DNA of 64,000 nt from Solirubrobacter sp963792915 (lineage in GTDB: Bacteria; Actinomycetota; Thermoleophilia; Solirubrobacterales; Solirubrobacteraceae), in contig CAWBYD010000003.1 of NCBI GenBank assembly GCA_963792915.1, positions 992,001 to 1,056,000 of the forward strand, given 5' to 3'. The number at the start of each line of letters is the position of its first letter. Position 1 is the stretch's first letter. Positions 1-9,688 of the stretch are shown one piece after another. The notes below the pieces were generated by a model that ran no database searches, was not told the origin of the DNA, and saw only the letters and a list, made by a program, of their open reading frames with translations. A program made the translations under genes and the position numbers.

Positions 1-3000
1 CGCATCATCCAGACCTCGCGCACGGGCACGGTGCGCCTGCACGACCCGGTCAAGGGCACGACGACGATCCTCGCCGACTTCTCGAGCGCGAGCCTGCCGA
101 CGACGATGCGCCTCTACACCAACCAGGAGGACGGCCTCTACGGTCCGGGGCTCGACAACAACTTCGCGACCGACCACTGGGTGTACCTGTACTACGCGCC
201 CCAGACGGTCACGAACGTGAAGCTGTCGGACGGCTCGATCGTCACCCAGACGACGCCGAACACGACCCCGCCGAACGCCGCCGCGTCGCTGTCGGCCTGG
301 GATCCGTACGTCGGCTACTTCCAGCTCTCGCGCTTCAAGTTCGTCGACGACGGCGTCAACCCGCCGTTCCTGGACCTCAACTCCGAGCAGCAGATCCTGC
401 GCGTCAACAACAACCGCCAGGAGTGCTGCCACGTCGCGGGCGACATCGACTTCGACAAGAACAACAACCTGTGGATGACGACCGGCGACGACACGCCGGC
501 GGCCGGCATCGACGCCAACGGCTACGGCCCGTTCGAGGACCAGCTGCTCGACGAGCAGCAGACGGTCCGCACGACGAACGCGACCGGCGGCACCTTCACG
601 CTGACCTTCAACGGCCAGACGACGGCTCCGCTGCCGTTCAACGCGACCGCGGCCCAGGTCGACACCGCCCTGGAGGCGCTCTCGAACGTCGGCGCCGACA
701 ACATCCAGACGAGCGGCGGCCCGGCGAACACAGCGAACGTCAACGTGTTCTTCCGGCGCGCGCTGCAGCAGACCAACCAGAACCAGATCACCGCCGACGG
801 GTCCGCCCTGACCGGCACCGGCCCGACGGTGACGACCGCGACGGCGCAGGAAGGCGCCTGGTATCAGCGGCCGACCGGCGACGACCGGCGCTCGACGCTG
901 AACACGAACGACCTGCGGGGCAAGCTCCTGCGCATCCACGTCAAGGACACGATCACCCCGGCGGACTTCAACCACGCCGACCTCGGCAGCGGTGGCGCGT
1001 ACACGATCCCGTCCGGGAACCTGTTCCCGCTCGTGGCCGGCGCGCCTCAGGCCAAGACGCGCCCCGAGGTCTACGCGATGGGCTTCCGCAACCCGTTCCG
1101 CCTGCAGGTCGACGAGAACGACGTCGCGTATGTGACCGACTACTCGCCGGACGCCAGCACGCCGGCGCGCAGCCGCGGGCCGTCAGGCGTCGGCCGCGTC
1201 GAGATCGTCCGGCACCCGGCAAACTACGGCTATCCGATCTGCTACTCGAGCAAGCTCGGCTACTACCGGTGGAACTTCCGTGAGTTCGCGCCGAACACGA
1301 CGACGGTGGGTACGCCGCTGGACAACCCGCCGCAGCCGATCGACTGCGGGGCCAACCCGCTCGTCAACGACTCGCGCTGGGTGCGCGACGGCGGCCCGGG
1401 CTTCGAGCCCGGCCTGCGCGACGTGCCGCCGGTGACCGATCCGGACATCTGGTACTCCTACCGCGACAACAACGCGGCGACGCCGCTCGGCACGCCGTGT
1501 TTCGGCTACTACGCGACGACTCCGGGCGCGATCGCCCCGGGCTCGACGACGGAGTGCCCGCGGCTGTTCCCGGAGCTCTTCACCGGAGGCGTGGGGCCGC
1601 ACGGCGCGGCGAAGTACCACTACGACCCGGCGAACCCGAGTACGACGAAGTTCCCGCCGTACTACGACAACTCCGTGATCTTCGGCGAGTTCACCCAGGA
1701 CACGCTGCGCGAGGTCAAGCTCGACTCGCAGAACCGCATCCTGAAGATCAACAGCTTCCTGCCCTGCGGTCAGGCCAACGTCCCCAACCCGGTGTTCACG
1801 TTCGAGTGCGACAACCCGATGGACATGCAGTGGGGCAAGGACGGCTCGTTCTACCTGCTGACCTACGGTGACGGCTTCTTCGCCGCCAACCCCGATGCCG
1901 GCATGTACCGGTGGGACTACGTGAAGGGCCAGCGCGCGCCGAAGGCCGTGCTGAACGCGGACCGGACCGACGGCCCGGCCCCGCTGACCGTCAACTTCTC
2001 GAGCGCGGGCTCGCTGGACGACGATCCGGGCGACTCGATCCGCTTCGAGTGGGACTTCGGTGACGGCTCGGCCATCTCCACCGAGGCCAACCCGTCGCAC
2101 ACCTACACCCAGGCCGGCCGCTACACGGCGGTCCTGACGCGTGTTCGACTCCTCCGGGAAGAAGGCCGCGACGAGCACGATCATCACGGCGGGCAACACC
2201 AGCCCGACCGTCGTGGTGACCGCGCCGCTCGACGGCGGGACGTTCTCGTTCGGCGACACGATCCAGTACAAGGTGACCGTCACCGATCCGGAGGACCCGT
2301 CGATCAACTGCAACGACGTCACGGTGACGTTCGTGCTCGGCCACGACACGCACGGCCACGCCGAGCAGAGCTCGACCGGCTGCACCGGGTTCCTGCAGAC
2401 CGATCGCCAACGACGTCTCGCACGGCGGCAACGTGTTCGGCGTCGTCAGCGCGACCTACACCGACAAGGGCGGCTCCGGCGGGCAGGCTCCGCCGCTGTC
2501 GACGACCAGCCAGATCCAGATCCGCCAGAAGCACCAGGAGGTCGAGTTCGTCGTCAACCAGTCGGGCACCAACACGGCGACCGACACCGACGGCGGCAAC
2601 GGCGTCCATCGCGGCAGCCTGTCGTCCGGTGACTGGATCCAGCTCAACGGTCCGTTCAACCTGTTCCAGATCGACACGGTCGTCGTTCCGCGTGGCCGAC
2701 GCGGCCGCGGGCCGCACCGCCGGCTCGCCGCTGGCGGCGATCGAGGTCCGTCAGGACTCGATCACGGGCCCGATCCTGACCACGGCGAACCTGGTCTCCA
2801 CCGGCGGCACCGCCGTCTGGTCGACGCAGTCGTTCCCGATCGCCATGACCGGCAAGCACGAGCTGTTCTTCGTGTTCCGCGCGGTCACGGGCGGCGCCAC
2901 CGGCGGGAACCTGTTCAACCTCAACTGGGCCGAGTTCGGCGGCAACGGCGTCACGGTCGTGCAGACCAACGCGCCGGGCACCGTGGGCGGCAGCGTGCCG

Positions 3001-3408
3001 GCCACGCTGGCGCTGTCGCTGGGCACGCCGGCGGCCTTCGGGCCGTTCACGCCGGGCGTCGCCAAGACGTACGCGGCGTCGACCACGGCCAACGTCATCT
3101 CGACGGCGGGTGACGCCACCCTGACCGTGGCCGATCCGAGCTCGACCGCGACGGGTCACCTCGTCAACGGCACGTTCTCGCTGCCGAGTGCGCTGACCGC
3201 GAAGGCGGCGAGCGCGGCCGGCACCGGCGGGGCGTTCGCGGCGGTCGGCGGGTCCTCGAGCCCGACGTCGCTGCTGACCTATGCCGCGCCGGCGTCCAAC
3301 GACGCGGTCACGCTGTCCTTCCAGCAGGCGATCGGCGCGACCGACGCGCTGCGCACGGGCAGCTACTCGAAGACCCTCACGTTCACGCTGTCGACCACGA
3401 CCCCGTGA
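1..3408 (+). pseudogene. secreted PQQ-type sugar dehydrogenase with PKD, CBM6-like and C-terminal module (5' partial, frameshifted)
   Basis: The reading frame is already open at base 1, so the start lies outside the window. The first ~640 residues resemble the glucose/sorbosone dehydrogenase beta-propeller (for example NTNDLRGKLLRIHV and EVYAMGFRNPFRLQVD). A beta-rich module of about 85 residues (TFTLTFNGQTTAPLPF and following) is inserted near residues 185-290. Next come a PKD domain (FEWDFGDG), a CBM6-like region and a C-terminal module of ~130 residues ending TLSTTTP, shared with the aldose epimerase at 57 kb. The frame changes three times, near 2140 (LT to VFDSSGKK), near 2405 (QTD to ANDVSHGG) and near 2690 (DTVV to FRVADAAAG). 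Each looks like one extra base, and together they restore the original frame. Substrate is unknown; export is inferred from the domain style. Either pseudogene or sequence error. Confidence 0.8.
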
Positions 3409-3423
3409 GCTGACGGCAATGCG

Positions 3424-3456
3424 CCCCGGAGCCGTCCCGAACGGACGGCTCCGGGG
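3424..3456. terminator. bidirectional terminator hairpin
   Basis: A perfect 14-bp stem (CCCCGGAGCCGTCC / GGACGGCTCCGGGG) with a 5-nt loop lies between two convergent genes, 16 bases after the upstream stop. There is no T-run, which is common in high-GC actinobacteria. Confidence 0.75.
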
Positions 3457-3474
3457 ACCGCGGCGCCGATGCTG

Positions 3475-4190
3475 CTAGGTCCCGGTGATCGCTCCGCTGC
3501 CGGTGATGCTCCTGGTCACGTGCGCCGGGGCACCGGTGTAGAGGATCACGCCGCTGCCCTGGACCGACGCGTCGAGGCGCTGGCTCGCGTTGACCATGAT
3601 CATTCCCGATGCGCTCACGACGGCGCGCACGTCGCGCCCGGCCAGCTGCGCGAGCTGCATGCTGCCGGAGCCGGTGAGCGAGACGTCGAGGCGGTTCACG
3701 GTTCCGCTCGCCCGGATGACCCCGCTGCCCGAGAGCGTGACGGTCAGCCGGCGCGCGTCGATGCCGTCGACGGCGAGCGTGCCGCTGCCGCTCAGGGTCA
3801 GCGTCCGCAGCGACGGCACGGTGACCTCGACGCCCGTGGGCGCGTTGGCCGCGAAGCTGCCGGTGGTGCCGATCACGAGCTTTCTGTCCAGCACGCTGGT
3901 CGTCACGGCGGCGAGCAGGTTGTCGTCGGCGCTGACAACGACGGATTGCGCGCCCCCGACGTGGACGGTCACGTTGTTGCCGCCGGCGAGGTCGACCGCG
4001 CTGAACGGCGCGACGTCGCGGGTCTCGGTCGCGGCGTTTCCTGAGCCCTGGATGCCGCTCGAGCTGCGAGAGCCGTCGTGCGCGATGGCGAGCACCGCGC
4101 CGGCGACCACGAGCACGAGGGCCGCGAGCACCGCGAACTGCGTGCGGTTCCGCGCGTGCGGGTTGTGTAGCGATGCCGGCTCAGAGTCAC
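3475..4190 (-). CDS. DUF2807 (GIN-domain) anchored surface protein, probable early frameshift
   Basis: The product has one N-terminal membrane segment (FAVLAALVLVVAGAVLAIA) followed by a beta-helical DUF2807/GIN domain with repeated SGSG turns (LTLSGSGTLAVDG, VTLSGSGVIRASG, VSLTGSGSMQL). Such domains are usually cell-surface or periplasmic and of unknown function. No convincing start exists in the main frame. A strong AGGAGG sits 8 bases before a GTG at 4190 that opens a different frame (VTLSRHRYTTRTR). Joining the two frames near 4155 gives a normal short cytoplasmic tail before the membrane segment, so one indel is likely there. The main frame alone can be extended upstream to 4380, but that extra sequence looks non-coding. 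Confidence 0.7.
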
Positions 4191-4406
4191 GGCCGCCACC
4201 TCCTCTTCCCGAAAGCGCCCCAGCGCGCGCAGGCTTCGGACGGCGTCGCGCCGTACCGAAGGGGCCGGGGCTTCGAGTCGCGTTGCACGCGCGTTCCTTT
4301 GCGGGATCGTCTCCAGTGTTGCGCTCGACGCCGGACGGTCCATCGGGGCCTCTTACGGCTCCGGGTGCGGGCAAAGCCACAGTTCCGAGCGCGCGGGCCG
4401 GAAACG

Positions 4407-4438
4407 ACGAGGGGCCCGGCGTGTGCCGGGCCCCTCGT
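4407..4438 (-). terminator. hairpin terminator downstream of the TIM-barrel pseudogene
   Basis: A perfect 14-bp stem (ACGAGGGGCCCGGC / GCCGGGCCCCTCGT) with a GTGT loop lies about 25 bases past the reconstructed stop at 4462. This supports the gene ending there rather than at the internal TAG at 4665. Confidence 0.7.
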
Positions 4439-4461
4439 GCACCGAGATGCCGCTGGGTCTA

Positions 4462-6629
4462 CTAGCCGGCGGCCGCGGTGAGCGGGCCGTCGTGCGGGTA
4501 GACGTTGCCGGTCTTCCAGGCGGTCGGGCAGCTCGGCCTGAGTCGCCCTTGGTGCGCTTGTAGGTCTCGCTGGGCGAGAAGCCGTCGGCGCCGTCGTAGT
4601 TGCGGATGGTCAGCGTGCCGCCGGTGCCGAGCACCGCGATCCAGTACTTCGTGCCCGCCGCGAGCTAGACGGAGCCGATGTCGACGGACTCCCAGCCGCC
4701 TGCGCGCTTGTGGCTGATGCGGACCTCGCCGGTGGCCAGCAGGAGGTCCGGATGGTTGTGGTAGTTGGAGTAGATGCCGGCGATCAGCCAGTTGGCCGTC
4801 GAGCCCTCGTCCACGTAGACGTCGAGCTTGTCGACCGTGCCCTTGGCGCTGCTGGTGGCCTGGTAGGCCTCCGGCAGCCCGGCGCTGAGCGTCGAGGAGC
4901 CCGGGCCCAGCGCCGCGTGCCGAGCAGCGGCTTCGCCGCGACCGTGATCTCGTCGGTGTACTGCGTCGAGCCGCTGTCCTGGTTGGACTTCGGGTTCAGC
5001 GCCGTGACCGAGCAGCTGATCTCGTGGCCGATGTCGTCGGCGGTGAGCGTGTACGTCGGCTCGTCCGCGACCGTGCAGGGACCGTCCTGCGCGCCGATCG
5101 GCGGCGGCGTTGTACTTCGGCAGCGGCGCGCCGTCGCGCAGCCACACGTAGTTGTAGTTGCGCGGCTTCTCAGAGAAGCGCGACCACACGCCGACGTCGG
5201 TGACCTCGACGGTGTCGCCGGCCTCGTTGCCGCCCTCGAGCTTGGGCGCGCACGGCGGACCCGGGGCTCCGCCGCCCTCGGGCGGGCGCTGGCCGATCGC
5301 GGTGACCTGGATCGCCGCCCAGTCGGCATCGGTGGTCGGGATGTCGAACGGCCGCCGCGTGACGCGGTGCGGTCGAGCGAGATCTTGTCCATCATGTCGA
5401 AGCCCTGCACGTAGAGCTTCCTGTAGTACGCGTTCGACGTCACCGTGCCGCTGAAGCCGTCGCGCTCGAACAGGAACTCGTGGCGCTCCGGGTGCCGGAG
5501 CCGCTCGAAGATCTGCTGGAACGGCGTCGTGTCCTGGTCGAACGAGTACGGGACCGCGCCGTACGGGGCGGTCGCCGCGCCGGGGCCGTTGTTGTCGCCG
5601 ACGTTGGCGACCTGCGTGCCCTGATCGGTCGGACCGAGGTCCTTGACGTGGAACGTGAACACGCGGTCCTGCCAGCGCTCGATCACGTCCGGGCGCCATC
5701 AGGCGGTTGTTGCCCTGGCCCGGATTCGGGTCGCCCGGCGCCCTGCAGGCCGACGCTCGGACCGCCGCCGGACATCCACAGGCCGTCCAGCAGCCAGCAG
5801 AGGTCGGACTGCGCGTACGAGTACGTGCGGGTCGAGCTCGGTGTAGGCGACCGCGGAGATGTAGTTGTTGTCGTACTTCGTGCCCGTGCCGGTGATCCAC
5901 TTGCCCTGCTCTGAGTGGAAATGCCGGTAGTAGCGCGCGCACGGACGGCCGCCGGCGATGTCGGCGCCCATGAAGTTGCCCTTGGCGTAGGGTAACGCCG
6001 AGCACGCCCGAGCCCTCGCCGGTCTGGAACGCGCGGCCCCACGAGTTCATCGTGGCGCAGCTCGCCTGCCAGGCCGAGATCGAGGCCGGCGTGGTGATCG
6101 CCGTGCCCGCACCGGGCACCGACGGCCAGCCGGAGCCGGCGCCGAGCTGGTTGCAGTTCCAGCCGTTCATCTTCGTGACGGCCGAACCGAGATTCGCCGC
6201 GCTGCTTGCGTTCGGGCCGTCGTGCGTGCCGACGAGCCGGAACCCGTACTGCTTCGCGTAGGACCCGAACGTCGCCCACCCGGCCGGGTTCGTGCCCAGG
6301 TTGATGCCGTTGACGACCGGATACGCGCCCGCGAACTCCCAGGCGTTGCAGTTGAGGCCCTTCATGAACGCGATGTGATCCAGGAACGCCGCCTCGGTGT
6401 TCCAGGCGGCGGCCGGCATCGTGTACATGATCGATCCGCGCCGGAGCTTCGGCAGCTCGCCGGGGTGCTCCACACACACGTCCGACGACTTCGCCGCCGC
6501 GCCCGACGACTTGTTGGCCCAGGGGCCAAGCGTCGCGGCTGCCGCACCAGTCGCAGCAGCCCCTGCGGCCGCGGCGAGGAATCCGCGACGGTCTAGGCGC
6601 CGTCCATCGATGTGAACGTCCTCGTCCAT
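4462..6629 (-). pseudogene. Tat-exported sugar phosphate isomerase/epimerase-like protein, multiply frameshifted
   Basis: The start is an ATG at 6629 with AGGAGA 6 bases upstream. The N-terminus has a twin-arginine signal (RRGFLAAAAG), then a TIM-barrel resembling the AP-endonuclease 2 / sugar phosphate isomerase family (LRRGSIMYTMPAAAWNTEA, GFRLVGTHDGP, VFTFHVKDLG). A beta-rich C-terminal region follows. The homologous protein hops between frames near 5990, 5825, 5745, 5690, 5360, 5105, 4920 and 4545. A TAG at 4665-4667 interrupts an otherwise continuous frame (DIGSV, stop, LAAGTKYWIAVLGTGG). The natural end is the TAG at 4462 after GNVYPHDGPLTAAAG. No intact product can be made from the sequence as given. 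Reaction and substrate are not determinable. Confidence 0.75.
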
Positions 6630-6781
6630 GCCTTCTCCTCTCTCCTTCCCCTCGGAAGTCGTGCCCTTGTGGTCAGACCCGCGGCATTTCTATCGCTTCT
6701 AGCCGACAAAAGCGAGTTAATTCCGGAGCAAAAGAATCATGAGCCCGCGAGGGCCTGCAAGAAGCGTGTCAGCGAGATGAC

Positions 6782-7141
6782 CTACGCGGCCAGCGCGGCG
6801 AGGGCGGAACCGGTCAGCTCGCCCTTGGAAATGAAGCCGCGGGCGCCGCAGCGGTCCATCGGCGGGTAGTCCGACGCGTCGCGGCTGGAGGTCAGCACGA
6901 TCGCGGGATGGCCGGCCGTCCGGGTCATCCGCCCGGCGACCTCGATGCCGTCCAGGTCGGGCAGGCAGACGTCCAGCAGCACGAGGTCGGGGCGGTGGCG
7001 GGCGACGGCCTCCAGCGCCTCGGTCCCGGTCGCGCTCTCGGCGACCACGGCATAGCCCTCGGACTCCAACAGCGCGCGGGCGGCGCGGCGGAATCCGGCG
7101 TGGTCATCGACGATCAGGACGGTGGACGGCATGGCGTGCAT
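6782..7141 (-). CDS. stand-alone response-regulator receiver domain
   Basis: The 119-residue product is a single CheY-like receiver domain with no output domain. Visible motifs are the acidic pair (IVDDH), the phospho-acceptor Asp in LVLLDVCLPDLDG, the conserved Thr/Ser in IVLTSS and the Lys in FISKGEL. The sequence resembles NarL-type receivers, but the HTH half is absent and the gene ends cleanly. A second ATG at 7132 (MPSTVLIVDD) is an equally good start. A histidine-kinase remnant lies directly upstream on the other strand and may mark its lost partner. Confidence 0.85.
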   Translation of the reverse strand: MHAMPSTVLIVDDHAGFRRAARALLESEGYAVVAESATGTEALEAVARHRPDLVLLDVCLPDLDGIEVAGRMTRTAGHPAIVLTSSRDASDYPPMDRCGARGFISKGELTGSALAALAA

Positions 7142-7253
7142 CCAATGTGCCCGTTCCCGGACGCTTCCAAAAGCGCGCCACCTCGCCGGGCCGAGTTGGG
7201 TAACCGCCCGCGACAGGCTGGACAGCCGTACCGTGCTGCTGTGGAGTGCCGTT

Positions 7254-7460
7254 ATGAGCGCCTTGCGCGGCGCGCTGCCCGTGGGCGGGCTGGCGGAGCG
7301 CTTCGCTACTGCGAGCGTGCGCGACGCGCTGGCCGAGGCGCTCGCGTACTGGCTGCCCGACCACCGCGGAGCTGCCGGGCGGGGCGCTCGAGCAGCTCAA
7401 TGAGGGCCTCGCGGAGCTGCGCGAGCTCGCGCGCGGCATCCACCCCGCGATGCTGACCGA
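7254..7460 (+). pseudogene. histidine kinase remnant (internal deletion)
   Basis: Two fragments typical of actinobacterial GAF/HisKA_3 sensor kinases lie next to each other in different frames. These are ASVRDALAEALAYWLPD (from 7305) and ELPGGALEQLNEGLAELREL-ARGIHPAMLTD (from 7369). The intervening GAF core, the phospho-acceptor helix and the ATPase domain are missing. After HPAMLTD the frame runs into seven GAC codons and stays open into the glyoxalase gene. The receiver-domain gene next door suggests a former two-component pair. Confidence 0.6.
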
Positions 7461-7605
7461 CGACGACGACGACGACGACGTCGGCGGCGCCGACCCGAGC
7501 GCGGGCAGCGGCGTGCGGGGGCATCGCCGCACTCGACGGCAGCGCTCCGTGAACAGGTCACCGGGCGGCGGCACCAGCATCCCGGGCCGCCCTACCCTGC
7601 GCTGT

Positions 7606-7983
7606 GTGATCACCGGCCTCGACCACGTCCAGGTCGCGGCGCCGCCGGGCTGCGAAGCCGAGGCGCGCGGGTTCTACGGACGCCTGCTCGGGCTCGCCGA
7701 GCTCGAGAAGCCGGCGGCGCTCGCCGCGCGCGGCGGCGTCTGGTTCGCATGCGGGGCGCAGCAGCTGCACGTCGGCACCGCGGCCGACTTCACGCCGGCC
7801 ACGAAGGCGCACCCGGCGTTCGCGGTCGCCGATGCGGCGGCGCTCGACGCGCTGGCCGAGCGGCTGGCGCTGGCCGGCGTCACCGTGCACTGGGACGACG
7901 CGCTGCCGGGCGTGCCGCGCTTCTACACCGAGGACCCGTGGAGCAACCGGCTGGAACTCCTCGCGCCCACCCGGGGGGCATGA
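7606..7983 (+). CDS. glyoxalase/bleomycin-resistance (VOC) family protein
   Basis: The product has 125 residues and one VOC fold: GLDHVQVAAPPGCEAEARGFYG at the N-terminus, and FYTEDPWSNRLELLAP at the C-terminus. The His in GLDHV and the Glu in NRLELL are the usual metal ligands. These proteins are small cytoplasmic metalloenzymes (lyases, dioxygenases, resistance proteins), and the substrate cannot be read from sequence. The start is a GTG immediately before ITGLDHV. The same frame is open further upstream through the kinase remnant, but that part is not VOC sequence. Confidence 0.85.
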   Translation: MITGLDHVQVAAPPGCEAEARGFYGRLLGLAELEKPAALAARGGVWFACGAQQLHVGTAADFTPATKAHPAFAVADAAALDALAERLALAGVTVHWDDALPGVPRFYTEDPWSNRLELLAPTRGA

Positions 7984-8005
7984 GCGGAGCGCCTTCGTAA
8001 GGGGG

Positions 8006-8082
8006 GATGACCGGGGTGGGGTGGAGGGGCTGCCGCCCTTACTCCGTGATGACCGGGGTGGGGTGGAGGGGCTGCCGCCCTT
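8006..8082. repeat. 35-bp perfect direct repeat, two copies, 42-bp period
   Basis: The unit starting GATGACCGGGGTGGGGTGGA occupies 8006-8040 and 8048-8082, separated by 7 bases. It lies in the gap between the glyoxalase stop and the stop of the convergent gene and is G-rich on the plus strand. No function is assigned. Confidence 0.9.
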
Positions 8083-8089
8083 TCCTGCG

Positions 8090-8575
8090 CTACGCCTTCC
8101 TCCCGCCCCACGCCAGCACGCTGAGCGGCCCGAGCGGCTGCCTCTCGCGCACCGGCGCGGCACTCGTCTCCGGCCGGACCTCCGGGTCGTGGGCGACCAC
8201 GTGGGTCACCGATACGCCGGTGAAGCGCGCGACCGCGTGCGGAAGATCGGTGCGGATCCACTTCGAGCTCTGGCCCGGCAGGGTGCAGACGACGACCTCG
8301 TCGTGGCGCATCGCGTCCCACACCTCGCCCAGCGCGTCGAGCGGGACGGGGTCGCACACGACGCCCTCGCAGCGCTCGATCCCGGCCTTGCGCCACGCCT
8401 CAAGCGCGGCCTCCATGCGCTGCGTGGCGGCGGCGCGATCGGCCGTCCCCGGCCCGGCCGCCGGCATCACGAGCGTCACCCGGATCGGCCCGCGCTCGCT
8501 CCGGTGCACCAGCGCGTCGATCAGTTCCGGCGCGGCGGCGGTGCGATTGGCGAGCACGATCACGTGAGCGGCCAT
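8090..8575 (-). CDS. universal-stress-like Rossmann protein, function unknown
   Basis: The 161-residue product begins with a beta strand (HVIVLANRTAAAPELIDAL) and continues in an alternating alpha/beta pattern like universal stress proteins. A conserved-looking block reads VVVCTLPGQSSKWIRTDLPHAVARFTGVSVTHVV, which in related proteins closes the fold. Members of this family occur widely in Thermoleophilia, often without a known ligand. The start is well supported by GGAAGGGAG six bases before the ATG. It is transcribed alone, convergent with the glyoxalase. Confidence 0.65.
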   Translation of the reverse strand: MAAHVIVLANRTAAAPELIDALVHRSERGPIRVTLVMPAAGPGTADRAAATQRMEAALEAWRKAGIERCEGVVCDPVPLDALGEVWDAMRHDEVVVCTLPGQSSKWIRTDLPHAVARFTGVSVTHVVAHDPEVRPETSAAPVRERQPLGPLSVLAWGGRKA

Positions 8576-8619
8576 GGGCTGCTCCCTTCCAGGGGTGGGG
8601 CTTTGTGCCGATTCCGACT

Positions 8620-9498
8620 TTACCGCGCGAAGGGGATGTCGACGATGAGTGCCGTCGCACCTTCGGCTGAGACGGTGTCGCCGGGGTTCGCCTCGCGCCG
8701 GACGAGCGCCAGCGCGATCGGCCCGTGGTCGGGCGAGACGACCGAGGATCCGAGCCGGCCGACGACCTTCTCGCCGAGCCGCAGCTCGGTGCCGGGCGGC
8801 GCCGGCTCTGAGAGCCGCAACCCGAGCAGACGGCGATTCGGCTTGCCGCGGTAGTACAGCCGAGCGACCGTCTCCTGCCCGACGTAGCAGCCCTTGCTGA
8901 ACGACACGGCGCGCTCGTTGAGCCCGGCCTCCTGCGGGATCACGCTGTCGTCGAGGTCCACGCCGTAGCGCGGCCGCCCGGACTCCACGCGCGCGATCTC
9001 CGCGGCCGCCGCGTCGCCGTCGGAGAACGCGAGCGCGGCGCGCAGCGCCTCACGGTCCTCGGCGGCGCAGAACAGGTCGGTCCCGAGGTCGGTCGTGACC
9101 GCGATCGCGTCGACCCCGCCGGCGCGCACGCGCGCGTTGTCGTGCTCGGCCGGCCCGGCGAGCCGCGGCGCGTCGGGCCCGATCACGGACAGCAGCGCGT
9201 ACTGGAGCGTGCGCTTGTGCAGCTCGACGTCGCGCCCCAGCTTGTAGCGGTGGATCATGTTGAAGAGCTCCTGCAGCGCGACGCGCTCGCAGTCCAGCAG
9301 CAGCTCGTCGCCGACGTCGAAGACGCGCATGTCGCCCAGCATCTTGCCCTTGTGGGTGAGGAACGCGGCGTAGCAGCCGCTCCCGGGCGTCAGCGCCTCG
9401 ATGTCGTTGGTCACCTGCCCCTGCAGGAACGCCTTGGCCTCGGCGCCCGTGAGCGCGAGCTTGCCGCGGTCGGAGCGATCGACGACGAAGGTGGTCAC
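8620..9498 (-). CDS. ygfZ: YgfZ/GcvT-fold folate-binding protein
   Basis: The 292-residue protein has the GcvT-like fold and the YgfZ signature KGCYVGQETVARL around residues 200-212, followed by NRRLLGLRL. In E. coli, YgfZ uses tetrahydrofolate to support Fe-S cluster assembly or repair of certain enzymes, and its conserved Cys lies in this signature. The length matches the family. The start is a GTG at 9498 (MTTFVVDRSDRGKLALTGAEAKAFLQGQ), and the LTGAEAKAFLQGQVTND block is the normal N-terminus. Acts in the cytoplasm. Confidence 0.9.
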   Translation of the reverse strand: MTTFVVDRSDRGKLALTGAEAKAFLQGQVTNDIEALTPGSGCYAAFLTHKGKMLGDMRVFDVGDELLLDCERVALQELFNMIHRYKLGRDVELHKRTLQYALLSVIGPDAPRLAGPAEHDNARVRAGGVDAIAVTTDLGTDLFCAAEDREALRAALAFSDGDAAAAEIARVESGRPRYGVDLDDSVIPQEAGLNERAVSFSKGCYVGQETVARLYYRGKPNRRLLGLRLSEPAPPGTELRLGEKVVGRLGSSVVSPDHGPIALALVRREANPGDTVSAEGATALIVDIPFAR

Positions 9499-9508
9499 TC
9501 ACGAAAGG

Positions 9509-9688
9509 TTAGCCGGAGTCCTCGAGCCGCGCCAACCGTCGCCGCACCTCGCTCTCGAGCTCGTCCATCACGCGGTCGCGCGAGATGCCCGCGTCCAGCG
9601 CCGAGCGCACGACCGCAGCCTCCTCGGCGCCGTCGAGGCGCTCGAGCAGCCCCAGCAGCCCTTCGAGGTCCAGCGGGAGTTCGGCCAT
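9509..9688 (-). CDS. small hypothetical helical protein
   Basis: The frame encodes 59 residues, MAELPLDLEGLLGLLERLDGAEEAAVV and onward, mostly amphipathic helix. It ends 11 bases before the YgfZ start on the same strand, so it is probably the first gene of that operon. Its ATG overlaps, on the opposite strand, the ATG of the divergent gene at 9687. I do not recognise the family. Confidence 0.5.
   Translation of the reverse strand: MAELPLDLEGLLGLLERLDGAEEAAVVRSALDAGISRDRVMDELESEVRRRLARLEDSG

Noticed and set aside
8006..8082. Possible CRISPR from two 35-bp repeats
   Set aside because: Only two copies with a 7-bp spacer and no cas genes nearby.
9585..9686. N-terminal extension of the hypothetical gene at 9687
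   Set aside because: Ser-rich translation of the reverse complement of the opposite small gene.
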